Part shown: piece after piece, positions 15,212 to 24,426 of the stretch
How the letters are laid out: every line of letters begins with the position of its first letter
Position numbering within the stretch: position 1 is the stretch's first letter
From: Lachnospiraceae bacterium
GTDB lineage: Bacteria; Bacillota; Clostridia; Lachnospirales; Lachnospiraceae
NCBI GenBank assembly: GCA_017526985.1
Contig: JAFXQR010000094.1
Span: 1-58,700, forward strand
Length of the DNA: 58,700 nucleotides
Reading direction: 5' to 3'
The notes under the pieces: model-generated
Told to the model about the DNA's origin: nothing
Databases searched by the model: none
Seen by the model: only the letters and a program-made list of their open reading frames with translations
Position numbers and translations under genes: made by a program

Positions 15212-17932
15212 TTAATCCGTATTCTTTACAAATTCCAGTCCGTCTTCTGTTAATATCATGCAATACTCACCGTTATCCACACAAAGGTCTTTTGCTGTAA
15301 AAACAGCAATATCTTCCAGCCATTTAATGCCGGTATCTACCCGCTGCGCTTCAAAATCTTTTAAACGAGACAAACTTACGGAAGAGATCACATTCTTTTG
15401 CATAATCTGCTGCATCTCATCATAGGTGTATTCTTCTTTCAGTTCCGGGAGAATACAGATCGTTTCCGAAGGATAACTCTCATCCCTCGTCTTTGGAATC
15501 AGCGGATCAAAACGATGATACGCATCATCAGTGCCTTTGGTGGTAATCACTACATCTTTTGTCGGGCTCTCGATCACATGTCTACCGGCAGCAATCTGTT
15601 TTCCAAATTCACTCTCGATCTCGGTGTTATCATACACAGCATCAATCAGTCTGCGGACATCTGCGATTGTATCAATACCGGATAAACCTTGCAGCACTTC
15701 TTCAGTGGCAGACAGGATATTTTTCTCATAAATCCTGCCAAGGTTGCCGTATTTCTCCGGGCATAGGATAACAAACGGCTCTGAAATCGTGGAGTGTTCA
15801 CGCACTGTCCCAATATCGGAATGCCGCCATAGCCGCCCCATTCTCTGGATCAGCAGATCATCCGGGGCCAGGGCTGTGATCATCTTGTCAAAATCCACAT
15901 CCAGGGATTGCTCGATGATCGAGGTTGCTACAACGATCAGCTTTTTTGGACGACCGCTTCGGTCTTTTCCGCAGTATTTCAGCAGTTTTTCGATCTTTCC
16001 GGCTTTATGCCGGATCGTATCCCGGCCGTGGTACAAAAATACTTCGCCGTCTGTGGTCTCCCTCTGCAGTCTGCGGTATAAGTGGAAAGCAGTATCTACC
16101 GTAGGGGCAATCAATGCAAGGCAGCCCTCTGCAAAAGCCTTTGCCTCCCACATCATCGTTTCTTCTATATCTTTTACCCGCTGTACCGCAACCGGAATCT
16201 TTCTTCCGGGCATTGCAATCTCGGTTTCTGTTAATTCCTTTTCTTCTACGGTGCTGACCAGCGGATATGCGTCCGAAATTTCCGTACCTGAATACCCTGC
16301 TGCCTTAAATAATATCTTTTTTGTCTTGGTAGGCAGTGTTGCTGACAAAAGAACCACCGGAACTTTAAAAAACCGGCACCAGCGGATCAATGTTTCCAGT
16401 TCTTTTAGCATATAGGCATCGTAGGCGTGGATCTCATCAATCACCACAACCTTGTCAGATAGCCCCAAAAGCCCGATGCACGAGTACCGAAAAGACAAAA
16501 CGGATTTTAGGATCTGATCAACCGTACCAACTGCAAACGGATACAACCCCTGGTGTCTGGTCTTGCTTGTCCACAATTCCTTCGGGATTCGGCTCATATC
16601 GTCATTGCTCCAGACCATAGAGGAGTCCAGTTCCGGGATGGGGATATCAAAACCTGCCTTTATAGCCAGATCATGCATACGTTTTGCCAAACCTTTTGCT
16701 GTGGAAGTCGTCGGGGCTGCAAAATAAATACCACCCTTAAAACCATACTGTCGGATCGCTGCGATCAGCGCCGCCTCGGTTTTTCCGCACCCGCAGGGGG
16801 ATTCGATCAGCATCAGTCTTGAATGCTCTGCTTTCTGGCCGTAAACCGCTTCCTGCAGTTGATTTCGGTCAAAAGAAAACACGCTGGCCCAGCTGGCATT
16901 TTGGAGCCGGTCTTTAATCGAAATATGAGCCAGATGGTTATTTTGGATAAACCGCTCCGCTGCAGTATCTAAATCTGTAGTTTCTCTTCGGATCTCTTCC
17001 CATCTGGAGCCGGAAACGATCCAGTCTGTAGTCACCATAATAGACAGGATCAGATAGGTAAAGCCGTTAATCCCGCTCTGGCCGGTTATGGAAAACAGTT
17101 TTTCGGAAAAGACCCAGCGCTCTGAAATACGCTCGATCAATTCCTGCTGCACACACACCCATGCTTCCCAGCGTCCAGGTTCCGTTTTGGGCGGCATTCC
17201 CTCACTGATCTTTCGTGTTGTGCGCTTCCCCTGGTGATGAAACAGGATCAGATCGGAATAAATGGCAGCACCTTTTGCAGGAAAGCCGCTCTTTACAAGC
17301 CAGTCTCGGAGGATTTCGGTAGAGTATCTTTCGTGACGGATCTTTTCATCTTCCGGAAGGATATTTCCGGCAAGCATCAGTTTTACACAGGCATCTGCAG
17401 CGTCGCTCCCGGCCTCTGCAAGGCTCTTCTGAAACCCGGGATGTGCCTTCCCGATATCATGCAGGGCGCATAGCCAGGCAATAGAGCTGATCAGTTCATC
17501 TTTTGGTATTGTAAAGCGCTCCGACATTGTTTCGATCGCAGGAGCACCAATACCGTAGCGCATCAGGGCTTCTGCCACTACTCCGGCTTCCATTAAATGA
17601 TCGATCAGTTTTTTTGATGGTTTTGCATACAGATCCGAAACCGAAATCCCGTCTGATCGGATATATGGCAGCAGCAATCCGTCAAAATCTTCAAAACCGG
17701 CAGTATCTTTTGTTGTGCTTTCATAGGTAAAACCCTGCTCAGATTGGCTGGAATATACGATAAGTGCATTCGTATTTGTTTCTTTGATCTTCTTCCACAG
17801 AATTTCCCGGACTCCGGAAGAAATCGTTCCGCAAAACACATTTGCACGCAGTTCATACAGATATCTGCGGAGTTTTCCACGAACCGCATCCGATGGATTT
17901 TTCAGACACACCACACAAAGATTTTTTCTCAA
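15212..17932 (-). CDS. cas3: CRISPR-associated helicase/nuclease Cas3, type I-E, 906 aa
   Basis: Cas3 degrades DNA marked by Cascade. The N-terminal HD nuclease is present (WLCALHDIGKAHPGFQ near residue 135). The helicase has Walker A CGCGKTEAAL, the DExH-like box VVVIDEIHAYD, motif III LLSATLP and motif VI RMGRLWRH. Length is usual for I-E. The TTG start at 17932 is supported by GGAGG eight bases upstream. A hairpin lies in the 55-bp gap after cas6e, so cas3 may be expressed at lower level than the Cascade genes. All key motifs appear intact. Confidence 0.95.
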   Translation of the reverse strand: MRKNLCVVCLKNPSDAVRGKLRRYLYELRANVFCGTISSGVREILWKKIKETNTNALIVYSSQSEQGFTYESTTKDTAGFEDFDGLLLPYIRSDGISVSDLYAKPSKKLIDHLMEAGVVAEALMRYGIGAPAIETMSERFTIPKDELISSIAWLCALHDIGKAHPGFQKSLAEAGSDAADACVKLMLAGNILPEDEKIRHERYSTEILRDWLVKSGFPAKGAAIYSDLILFHHQGKRTTRKISEGMPPKTEPGRWEAWVCVQQELIERISERWVFSEKLFSITGQSGINGFTYLILSIMVTTDWIVSGSRWEEIRRETTDLDTAAERFIQNNHLAHISIKDRLQNASWASVFSFDRNQLQEAVYGQKAEHSRLMLIESPCGCGKTEAALIAAIRQYGFKGGIYFAAPTTSTAKGLAKRMHDLAIKAGFDIPIPELDSSMVWSNDDMSRIPKELWTSKTRHQGLYPFAVGTVDQILKSVLSFRYSCIGLLGLSDKVVVIDEIHAYDAYMLKELETLIRWCRFFKVPVVLLSATLPTKTKKILFKAAGYSGTEISDAYPLVSTVEEKELTETEIAMPGRKIPVAVQRVKDIEETMMWEAKAFAEGCLALIAPTVDTAFHLYRRLQRETTDGEVFLYHGRDTIRHKAGKIEKLLKYCGKDRSGRPKKLIVVATSIIEQSLDVDFDKMITALAPDDLLIQRMGRLWRHSDIGTVREHSTISEPFVILCPEKYGNLGRIYEKNILSATEEVLQGLSGIDTIADVRRLIDAVYDNTEIESEFGKQIAAGRHVIESPTKDVVITTKGTDDAYHRFDPLIPKTRDESYPSETICILPELKEEYTYDEMQQIMQKNVISSVSLSRLKDFEAQRVDTGIKWLEDIAVFTAKDLCVDNGEYCMILTEDGLEFVKNTD

Positions 17933-17952
17933 AATAACTTACCTCCGGAAGA

Positions 17953-17980
17953 AAAGCAGGTATGGTTTTCCACACCTGCT
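17953..17980 (-). terminator. hairpin between cas6e and cas3, possible attenuating terminator
   Basis: Minus-strand AGCAGGT / ACCTGCT with an inner GTGG/CCAT extension, followed by TTTTC, which is a short T run. Partial termination here would lower cas3 relative to Cascade. Confidence 0.6.
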
Positions 17981-17987
17981 ATCTGTT

Positions 17988-18578
17988 TTATCCCTTACAG
18001 AGCAACAGCCCCATTCCGTAGCACTTGCAGTCGCCGAAGCCTTTTGCAACCGCTTCTCTGTACTTCTGCAGATCTGTGATCTTACCGGTGCCGGTAAAAT
18101 ACGCCCCACGGATCTTCTTGCCGTTCTTGATCAGCATATTATCGATGTGATCCTCGATGATTGTGATATTCGACATAAACGGTGACAGTTTCTTCTCCAG
18201 CCATTCTTTTCTCTCCGCCGGATCGATCAGGAACTGCTTTTTACTCTTATTGCTATCCGGACAGAAGATTGTCTTGTTCGGCGAGCAAAAGATGTTGAAT
18301 GTCACCGGCCGGTCCCCTGGATCACCTGTCTCAAAACTCTTAAGCAGTTCCATTCCGGCCCGCTTAATATTTTTCTCCGGAAAAGTGTCTTTTGACTGTA
18401 CATACAGGTAAATTGCTTCCGGGCCCTTGATGATGCGGTACAGGATCTGCGCATCTGCGCGGTCTGTATGTACCTGGCTGGTCAGCCAATGATGGATATA
18501 ATCGCCATCATCAAAATCCATCATATACTCTGCATTCTTTATGGTATCAGCAGTTGCTCTCAAGACAGTCATATACAT
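17988..18578 (-). CDS. cas6e: Cas6e/CasE crRNA-processing endoribonuclease, 196 aa
   Basis: Cas6e cuts at the base of repeat hairpins to release crRNAs. The C-terminus carries the family glycine-rich loop (GFGDCKCYGMGLLLCKG) that binds the repeat, and RGAYFTGTGKITD matches the strand before it. Two histidines near residue 30 (IHHW) are candidates for the catalytic His. The ATG lies within the end of cas5e (32-base overlap) behind a GGAGG. Size is typical. Confidence 0.9.
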   Translation of the reverse strand: MYMTVLRATADTIKNAEYMMDFDDGDYIHHWLTSQVHTDRADAQILYRIIKGPEAIYLYVQSKDTFPEKNIKRAGMELLKSFETGDPGDRPVTFNIFCSPNKTIFCPDSNKSKKQFLIDPAERKEWLEKKLSPFMSNITIIEDHIDNMLIKNGKKIRGAYFTGTGKITDLQKYREAVAKGFGDCKCYGMGLLLCKG

Positions 18579-19110
18579 CTTCCATTTCCTCCATTTCTTC
18601 TTCTGTAAGGATCTTTCCGTCCGTTACGATCGGGATCGACGGCAGGCAGTTCTTCCTGCCAAGATATGGATCCCATACCGGATCCCAGAATGCTTCCCGG
18701 ATCTTTTTAAGCAGATCTTCATCTTCTGAGCCGATATACGCTTCAAAAGCGTAATCACACAGGTACTCCACGGTTTTTATGATCGTAAATTCCTCTTCGC
18801 CACCTTTTATCTTAACAAACTTCTCAAACTCGCCGGGCTTATCCTTGATCGGCATACCGCTTACGGTCTGAAAATCACGGATCACACAGCCACGCTGTAG
18901 CGTACGGTATTTCATTTTCAGATTCAGAAGATCTTTTAACCGCCTATCCCGTCTTGGGATCCCCATAACGCAGCCGATCATTCCGGCCAAAGCATTCTTG
19001 GTCGGGCAGTGTTCGGTTTTGTAGTATCCGCCGGAGACGGATACTGCAAGACCACTTGTGGATGCATAATACTGCATCACACCCTTTAAGTTCAGTGTCA
19101 GATACCTCAT
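18547..19110 (-). CDS. cas5e: Cascade subunit Cas5e/CasD, 187 aa
   Basis: Matches Cas5e in order: YLTLNLKGVMQYYAST, then CPTKNALAGMIGCVMGIPR, and near the C-terminus PYLGRKNCLPSIP. Cas5e holds the 5-prime handle of the crRNA. It is slightly short compared with usual members (about 220-250 aa). The start overlaps the cas7 stop (ATGA), indicating coupled, stoichiometric synthesis. Confidence 0.92.
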   Translation of the reverse strand: MRYLTLNLKGVMQYYASTSGLAVSVSGGYYKTEHCPTKNALAGMIGCVMGIPRRDRRLKDLLNLKMKYRTLQRGCVIRDFQTVSGMPIKDKPGEFEKFVKIKGGEEEFTIIKTVEYLCDYAFEAYIGSEDEDLLKKIREAFWDPVWDPYLGRKNCLPSIPIVTDGKILTEEEMEEMEDVYDCLESNC

Positions 19111-20372
19111 GCGAGCCTCTCTGTTTCTGCCATTACGGCTGCTGCCAGTTCATCCAGATTACGGATCACCTTTACTCCGGCTTCCTCAAAGGCTTTCTCG
19201 TACTTGGAATACTTTTCGGGATCCAGGAACACATAGCGATTGATCTCTCCACGGCGCCAAGCGGTGTTCTTTGCAAATGCCAGGAGCTGTTCAATACCCT
19301 GCTCCATAACACTTTTATTTTCCTTCACACGGATCACATTGGAGAAGTCCTCATACACGGTGTTTCCACCCTTGATCGATTCCAGATAGAGGATACCCGG
19401 TGCTGCGCCGGTCACCATACGCTTGGAAGAACCGGACGGTACCGCCATTGCGAAGGCTTCCACATAGTCGGAGATCAGTTCCTTCATTTTACTCATCCGT
19501 TCATCTTCACCCATCGGGATAACTCCGCCGGTCGGATTAAGCTCCAGATTTCTCTTGAGCGTTGTCACATCAATACCGGTCTTGGAATACATTGTGTTGG
19601 AGTACAGCCAGCCGGAAGTCATTGCATCGGCTCTCGGAATGCTGCGCTCTCTGGATGCGAAATCTTCGATCGTACCAAAGAACGGATCTTCCGATTTAAT
19701 CCCCTGTGTCATATGAGATGCTGTGATGAAATCATCTTCCGGACGATATTCGTCGATGGAGTAGGTTTCACCCTTATAGACCGCACTGTCAATGGTTCCA
19801 AGCACACCACTGGTCGCCATCGTACCAAACAGCGCTTTATCCGCCGTCAGTCTTACATTTCTCAAGGCTTGCTCTGCAGCGGCCTTATATGCATCCTGTT
19901 TGGAATTCTCCGGAACGGCAATTACGGCGTTGATCACATTCCAGAGTTCGTACGGCGAGGTTACGGTGATCGTACGTCCCTTTGCACCATCCTTGTCGTC
20001 TGCAGCTCCGGCACTGCTTCTTTCGTTCCAGCTGCAGTCCAGGATCGCATCCTTGCCGCTCTTCTTATCGTCCTTCTTTCTCGGCTGGCACAGAATGTTA
20101 CCGTAGTAGTCGATCTTGTCTGCCGGAATAGTACCATCCTCCGCCATTTTGGTGAGCATCGCCTCTACCAGGTCTTCCAGATGGGAGGAACGGATCGTAT
20201 CCACGGTATCTCCCATATACTCTTTGATTGCACGAGTCAGACATCCGGAAGAGATCCTTGCGCGGACCGTACCGCCAACCACCACCTGCTTTGCATCTCC
20301 GGAATCATCACGATTCGGCAGAGACGGATCATACGCTTTCAACAAAAATGCTGTCATCATGTTTTTCTTCAT
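19107..20372 (-). CDS. cas7e: Cascade backbone subunit Cas7e/CasC, 421 aa
   Basis: The start has the typical NRDDSGDAKQVVVGGTVRAR followed by ISSGCLTRAIKEYM, the RNA-binding signature of Cas7e that coats the crRNA. Further family-like segments are RITVTSPYELW and the C-terminal region near NRYVFLDPEKY. It is longer than the E. coli protein (about 360). AAAGGAG precedes the ATG. Six copies normally assemble per Cascade. Confidence 0.93.
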   Translation of the reverse strand: MKKNMMTAFLLKAYDPSLPNRDDSGDAKQVVVGGTVRARISSGCLTRAIKEYMGDTVDTIRSSHLEDLVEAMLTKMAEDGTIPADKIDYYGNILCQPRKKDDKKSGKDAILDCSWNERSSAGAADDKDGAKGRTITVTSPYELWNVINAVIAVPENSKQDAYKAAAEQALRNVRLTADKALFGTMATSGVLGTIDSAVYKGETYSIDEYRPEDDFITASHMTQGIKSEDPFFGTIEDFASRERSIPRADAMTSGWLYSNTMYSKTGIDVTTLKRNLELNPTGGVIPMGEDERMSKMKELISDYVEAFAMAVPSGSSKRMVTGAAPGILYLESIKGGNTVYEDFSNVIRVKENKSVMEQGIEQLLAFAKNTAWRRGEINRYVFLDPEKYSKYEKAFEEAGVKVIRNLDELAAAVMAETERLA

Positions 20373-20414
20373 AACTTTTCTCCTTTTTTTGCTGTTGTTT
20401 ATATATGTAAAAAC

Positions 20415-21002
20415 TTATTTAACCACTTCTTCGTTTTCTACGACTTCTTTGGAGAATTCTTTGATCTTCTCATCATCTCCGTAGTACGCAGTGATCGTTC
20501 TTGCCCACTTGTGTCTGGAGTAATGCTCTTTTTCATCCCAGAACTTCAGATCTGTGAGCAGCGATACATAGTCCAGTGCCTCATTGGAATACAATTCCTT
20601 GGCCGCACGTCTTGCCAGACGGACGAACTGCGAAACAAACTGTCCACTTTCAAAATCTGTATCCAAAAGTCTGCTGATCCGTCGATCGGTAGAGTCTGTA
20701 TCGTTCCACATCCGGTGCAGCAGGGTTTCAAACTTCACATGCTTACGGTCTGCGTCACTGGGTTTTTCCATCTCGCAAAACATACATGCCACCAGATAGT
20801 AGACTTCTTCATATGCAGACGGGATCTGCGCATTAGTCAATGTCCGAAATGACATATATGCCGGGAAATCATCGGTTGTCTTTCGGCCAAACATCTTGCG
20901 AAGATCGTGAATTTTCTGATTTCTGGCATTCAGTTGGGCATACAAATTCTTTACGAATCGTATATCCAGCTCTTTTACCTCAAGTTTCTGTGCTTCTGTC
21001 AT
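20415..21002 (-). CDS. cse2: Cascade small subunit Cse2/CasB, 195 aa
   Basis: A helical, basic protein between cas8e and cas7, the fixed place of cse2. A segment YVSLLTDLKFWDEKEHYSRHKWAR near the C-terminus resembles the conserved Cse2 end. The start at MTEAQKL is preceded by GGAGGAAGAGTG and overlaps the end of cas8e by 23 bases; an earlier in-frame start lacks a site. Cse2 forms the dimer in the belly of Cascade and stabilises the R-loop. Confidence 0.85.
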   Translation of the reverse strand: MTEAQKLEVKELDIRFVKNLYAQLNARNQKIHDLRKMFGRKTTDDFPAYMSFRTLTNAQIPSAYEEVYYLVACMFCEMEKPSDADRKHVKFETLLHRMWNDTDSTDRRISRLLDTDFESGQFVSQFVRLARRAAKELYSNEALDYVSLLTDLKFWDEKEHYSRHKWARTITAYYGDDEKIKEFSKEVVENEEVVK

Positions 21003-22701
21003 CACTCTTCCTCCTCTTCTTTCCGACGGATACTGCTTCACAGTTTTCCTTCTCGTTTTGCAGCGCTTTCACCAGTTTCGCTTCTGCGATATACGCCCGG
21101 ATCAGATCATGTGCGTTTCTTGTGTAATGCTCATAGATCTTGATCGTCTTTTTGATCATACGATCCATTGCTTTGGCAATAGAGTTTTCTTCCTGCAGAT
21201 CGTTTGTGAAATTCCTGAAGAAATCATCCTCTATCCAGTTGGAAAGATCCGAATACGCATTATTCCGAATGGTCTGGTTTAAAACCGGAGACTTCTTATC
21301 TACTTTCTTTTCCGGCAGTGTCAACGCTTCTGTCAGGTACCTGCGAAGTATTATCTTTACGTTTGCGTAGAAGTTCTGGTACTTCTTTGCCATCTCATTT
21401 TTCAGCGGATCCCGAAGAAGCATCCAGGTCTTTGCGTTATGCCCACTGATCACGCCTGCGTTCGCTATCGTAGTACGATATGCGTTCGTAAACTCACGGA
21501 AGTAGATCACAACCCTGGTATTATCAGACACATTTTCTTCCAGTAGTCTGCAGGACAGTCTTTTATCCGCCAAAACTCTGGTAGCCTCGATACACATCTT
21601 GGAAGCCATGTCTGACTGGTAATGGAAGCAGTAATATGGTCTTTCCCGGTCATCCTTGCTGTTTTCCTTCTTCGTTTTCTTCGGATCCGCATCCAGAATG
21701 ATCGTATAGGGATCATCGTGGTAGAGCCAGAGTTTTTCCGCAAATTCCGGTGCAATTGTATGTTTTGCGATCTCTTCAAACTGATCTGCATAACAGTCGT
21801 TTTCTTTTTTGGAGTTCGCAATGCGGTTGCGGATCACATTCACCGGGTTACCATTCTCATCGTGCTCCACACAGAGGAAAGAGATGGCTGGCATGAAGGA
21901 ACATACCAGCAGATTGTTCGGAAGTGTAGAAGCATCCATCTGTTCCACATCCTTCGGACGATCCAGCTCCCATCCAGGCATATCTGCAATCCGGTCTTCA
22001 TCATCTTCATCCGGTCTTGAACTGCTCTCCAGGGGTACTATATTCAGAAGGATTGATTCTGCCAGAGTATCACCTTTCAGTTCCAGGAAAATGGTCTCCT
22101 TTTTCCGGATGGAGTTTTCTTTATAATGCTTTCCGAAATTGGATGTCCCGACACAAGCCATATAGAGTAAGAAATACGCATATTCCTCTTTACTCATATC
22201 ATACTGGTCGAGTATTTCCTTCTTGGTAGGATCTGCTGTTCTGACCCTGCCAAACAGTTTGTTGTTTCCATCCGGTGCATACGGTCCCCAGGTCCGGTAC
22301 TCGCCAACCAACCGTTCTTTTTCCGGGAACTCATTCAGTGCCGTATTCTGCAGAAACGGATGCTCGCTGTCATACAAGTCAAAACGGTCGTACCACTCAT
22401 CCAGATACTCACGGATCGTATCTGAATACAATCCATTTCGTCTGAGATCTTCTGCGTAATCCAGCTGCTTTGCAGCATAATTATTCTTCTCTTTGTAATA
22501 TGCGCTCATAACAATCGTAGAAAGGAAACGCATTGTAGCCATCCGGTACAAAGGGCAGCGGTCATTCCGAAACTCCGGTGACAGCAATTCCTGAATCTTT
22601 TCCGCATCCTGCATGGCAGTCCGGATCCCGATCTTTGCTCTGGTACCATCCAAATACCTTACCGGCAACCAGGGCATATCGATCAAATTTGTGATTGCCA
22701 T
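20980..22701 (-). CDS. cas8e: Cascade large subunit Cas8e/Cse1/CasA, 573 aa
   Basis: The opening NLIDMPWLPVRYLDGT is the classic Cse1 N-terminus. Further matches include the CPLYRMATMRFLSTIV region and WGPYAPDGNNKLFG, where the family has its PAM-sensing loop. Cse1 recognises the PAM and recruits Cas3. It is the first gene of the interference operon, behind two copies of the element promoter motif. AAAGGAGAAGATATT precedes the ATG. Length fits (about 500-570). Confidence 0.93.
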   Translation of the reverse strand: MAITNLIDMPWLPVRYLDGTRAKIGIRTAMQDAEKIQELLSPEFRNDRCPLYRMATMRFLSTIVMSAYYKEKNNYAAKQLDYAEDLRRNGLYSDTIREYLDEWYDRFDLYDSEHPFLQNTALNEFPEKERLVGEYRTWGPYAPDGNNKLFGRVRTADPTKKEILDQYDMSKEEYAYFLLYMACVGTSNFGKHYKENSIRKKETIFLELKGDTLAESILLNIVPLESSSRPDEDDEDRIADMPGWELDRPKDVEQMDASTLPNNLLVCSFMPAISFLCVEHDENGNPVNVIRNRIANSKKENDCYADQFEEIAKHTIAPEFAEKLWLYHDDPYTIILDADPKKTKKENSKDDRERPYYCFHYQSDMASKMCIEATRVLADKRLSCRLLEENVSDNTRVVIYFREFTNAYRTTIANAGVISGHNAKTWMLLRDPLKNEMAKKYQNFYANVKIILRRYLTEALTLPEKKVDKKSPVLNQTIRNNAYSDLSNWIEDDFFRNFTNDLQEENSIAKAMDRMIKKTIKIYEHYTRNAHDLIRAYIAEAKLVKALQNEKENCEAVSVGKKRRKSDDRSTET

Positions 22702-22737
22702 AATATCTTCTCCTTTATTTTTTTTGTTGTTTATGTC

Positions 22738-22760
22738 ATTATATGAAAAATAAAATTTTT
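22738..22760 (-). promoter_or_regulatory. element-wide promoter-like motif, copy 8 (cas operon, proximal)
   Basis: Minus-strand TTTATTTTTCATATAATG with a perfect TATAAT, 37 bp upstream of cas8e. Confidence 0.7.
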
Positions 22761-22776
22761 CGTTTTAATTTGTAAT

Positions 22777-22852
22777 GGAAAGTCCCTAAAAAGGGTGTGT
22801 TTCTGTTGCCAGAATATTTTCTCAGAATAATCCTCTAAAAGAGGTAAGTCTT
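22777..22852 (-). repeat. two degenerate I-E repeat-like hairpins in the cas promoter region
   Basis: GAATAATCCTC..AAAA..GAGGTAAG at 22825 keeps the outer bases of the I-E repeat but has a shortened core. A weaker one, GTCCCT..AAAA..AGGGTG, begins near 22777. They lie between the two promoter motifs, in line with the array trailer end. They may be decayed repeats or sites for Cas6e or a regulator. Confidence 0.45.
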
Positions 22853-22859
22853 TCTATCC

Positions 22860-22883
22860 CTATATGAAAAATAATATTTTACT
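22860..22883 (-). promoter_or_regulatory. element-wide promoter-like motif, copy 9 (cas operon, distal)
   Basis: Minus-strand AATATTATTTTTCATATAG directly after the last array repeat, 159 bp upstream of cas8e. Confidence 0.7.
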
Positions 22884-22888
22884 GCAAA

Positions 22889-24324
22889 AGACAATCCTCA
22901 TACATATGAGGTAAAACCATATTGACAATAGCAATCAATCGTAATATGCGGATAATCCCCGTATACATGGGGTAGAGTGCCAAACGGCGATATGGTGTAA
23001 CGGCCATATAGGATAACCCCCGTATACACGGGGTAGAGGTAATTCAATACCCTCCTTGTGCGGACCGATAGGGATAATCCCCGTATACACGGGGTAGAGT
23101 CTTCACCATAGAAGATCTGCGGGTTTTTGATGGGATAATCCCCATGTATACGGGGTTGAGTCTGCCAGACTTTTATCAAAATCTCGGCTGTACGAATAAT
23201 CCCCATATGCATGGAGTAAAGTTCAGGTATTTCCCGCACCAGCCGATGATCTCTGGATAATCCCCACATACATGTGGTGAAGGACGACCTGGAAGGCCAG
23301 GACGCCATAGATGCTGGATAATCCCTATACATATGGGGGGAAGGAGCTATTCGTTGTCCCCGGGTGCTTCATCGGAGGATAATCCCCATATGTTATGGAG
23401 TGGAACCTGCATACAGCTTCAAAAGCTCCCGCACCACCGGAGAATCCCCATGTAACATGAGGTAGAGTCCCCTAATTGTATATATACCGCTGACAGTAAC
23501 GGATAATCCCCATATATATGGGGTGAAGTAGAGCAGCGGTGGTATGGACATAGGTTCAACCAGGACAATCCCCATATACATGGAGTGAAGCGTAAGAGAC
23601 GGCTGGATATCCATCCCCCGCCACGGATAATCCCCATATATGTGGGGTAAAAATGGATCGATGTACATTTTCGGCACTGGAAGAAGGATAATCCCCGTAT
23701 ATATGGGGTGAAGGTGATGGACGTAAAAGATCTGTTGAAAGAACTGGGATAATCCCCATACATGTGGGGTGAAGGTTTAGGGAAAGGGCAGCTACTACTG
23801 TATTCAGGGATAATCCTCATATATATGGGGTAAAGAAAAAAGGTGCAATAAGAATCCCTATATGGAGAGGATAATCCCCGTATATATGGGGTGAAGGATG
23901 CCTTTCTCGGATTACCATCCAAAAAGAACGGATAATCCCCGTATATACGGGGTAGAGGCTGGATATCTGCGTTTGCAGAAATGCCTGGTTGGATAATCCC
24001 CATATACATGGAGTGAAGCATCTTCGCCTGCAGCACGTCCATCAGATCCGCGGATAATCCCCATATACATGGAGTGAAGTTTTTTTCTGTAGTATTGTTT
24101 ATGCTGTCTATTAGGATAATCCCCATATACATGGAGTGAAGGGCTCTCCCGAGTGCCGAGTTGCCCATTTTTCAGGATAATCCCCATATACATGGAGTGA
24201 AGTTGGCGGTGTAAAGATCGGCAGTGGTTTGTCCAGGATAATCCCCATATACATGGAGTGAAGTCACCGTTGTTGTCGTATACCGGCTTCAGATCGGGAT
24301 AATCCCCATATACATGGAGTGAAG
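22889..24324 (-). CRISPR. type I-E CRISPR array, 24 repeats and 23 spacers
   Basis: Repeats of 28 bp (GGATAATCCCC...GTGAAG on the plus strand) recur every 61-62 bp, starting at 22889, 22950, 23011, 23072, 23133, 23194, 23255, 23316, 23377, 23439, 23501, 23563, 23625, 23686, 23747, 23808, 23869, 23930, 23991, 24052, 24114, 24175, 24236 and 24297. Spacers are about 33-34 bp. The six repeats at the high-coordinate end are identical and repeats decay toward 22889, so the leader is on the cas1 side and transcription is leftward. That matches the I-E sense ending GATTATCC. A promoter motif sits 78 bp upstream of the first repeat. Confidence 0.98.
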
Positions 24325-24426
24325 AGTTATATTTTATGGGCTTTTCAGCCATTTTCTATCTAAAAATTCCAAAATTTTAGGAATTTTAATGCAACTCGTT
24401 GATAATATATGAAAAATAATTTTTAC
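24325..24426 (-). promoter_or_regulatory. leader of the I-E array with promoter motif (copy 10)
   Basis: An AT-rich stretch of about 100 bp between the first repeat and the cas1 stop. It holds a motif copy (ATTATTTTTCATATATTAT, 24402-24426) and an inverted repeat, AAAATTCC / GGAATTTT, near 24364-24387 that could be an IHF-like bend or a Cas1 docking site. The function of the inverted repeat is inference. Confidence 0.75.

Noticed and set aside
19056-20852. 598-codon rightward open frame.
   Set aside because: Antisense to cas7e and its neighbours, which match their families clearly; shadow composition.
22898-24352. Several leftward reading frames rich in PHIYGDYP and TPYIRGLS across the main array.
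   Set aside because: They are translations of the CRISPR repeat in different frames; spacing and composition follow the 61-bp array period and there are no ribosome binding sites.
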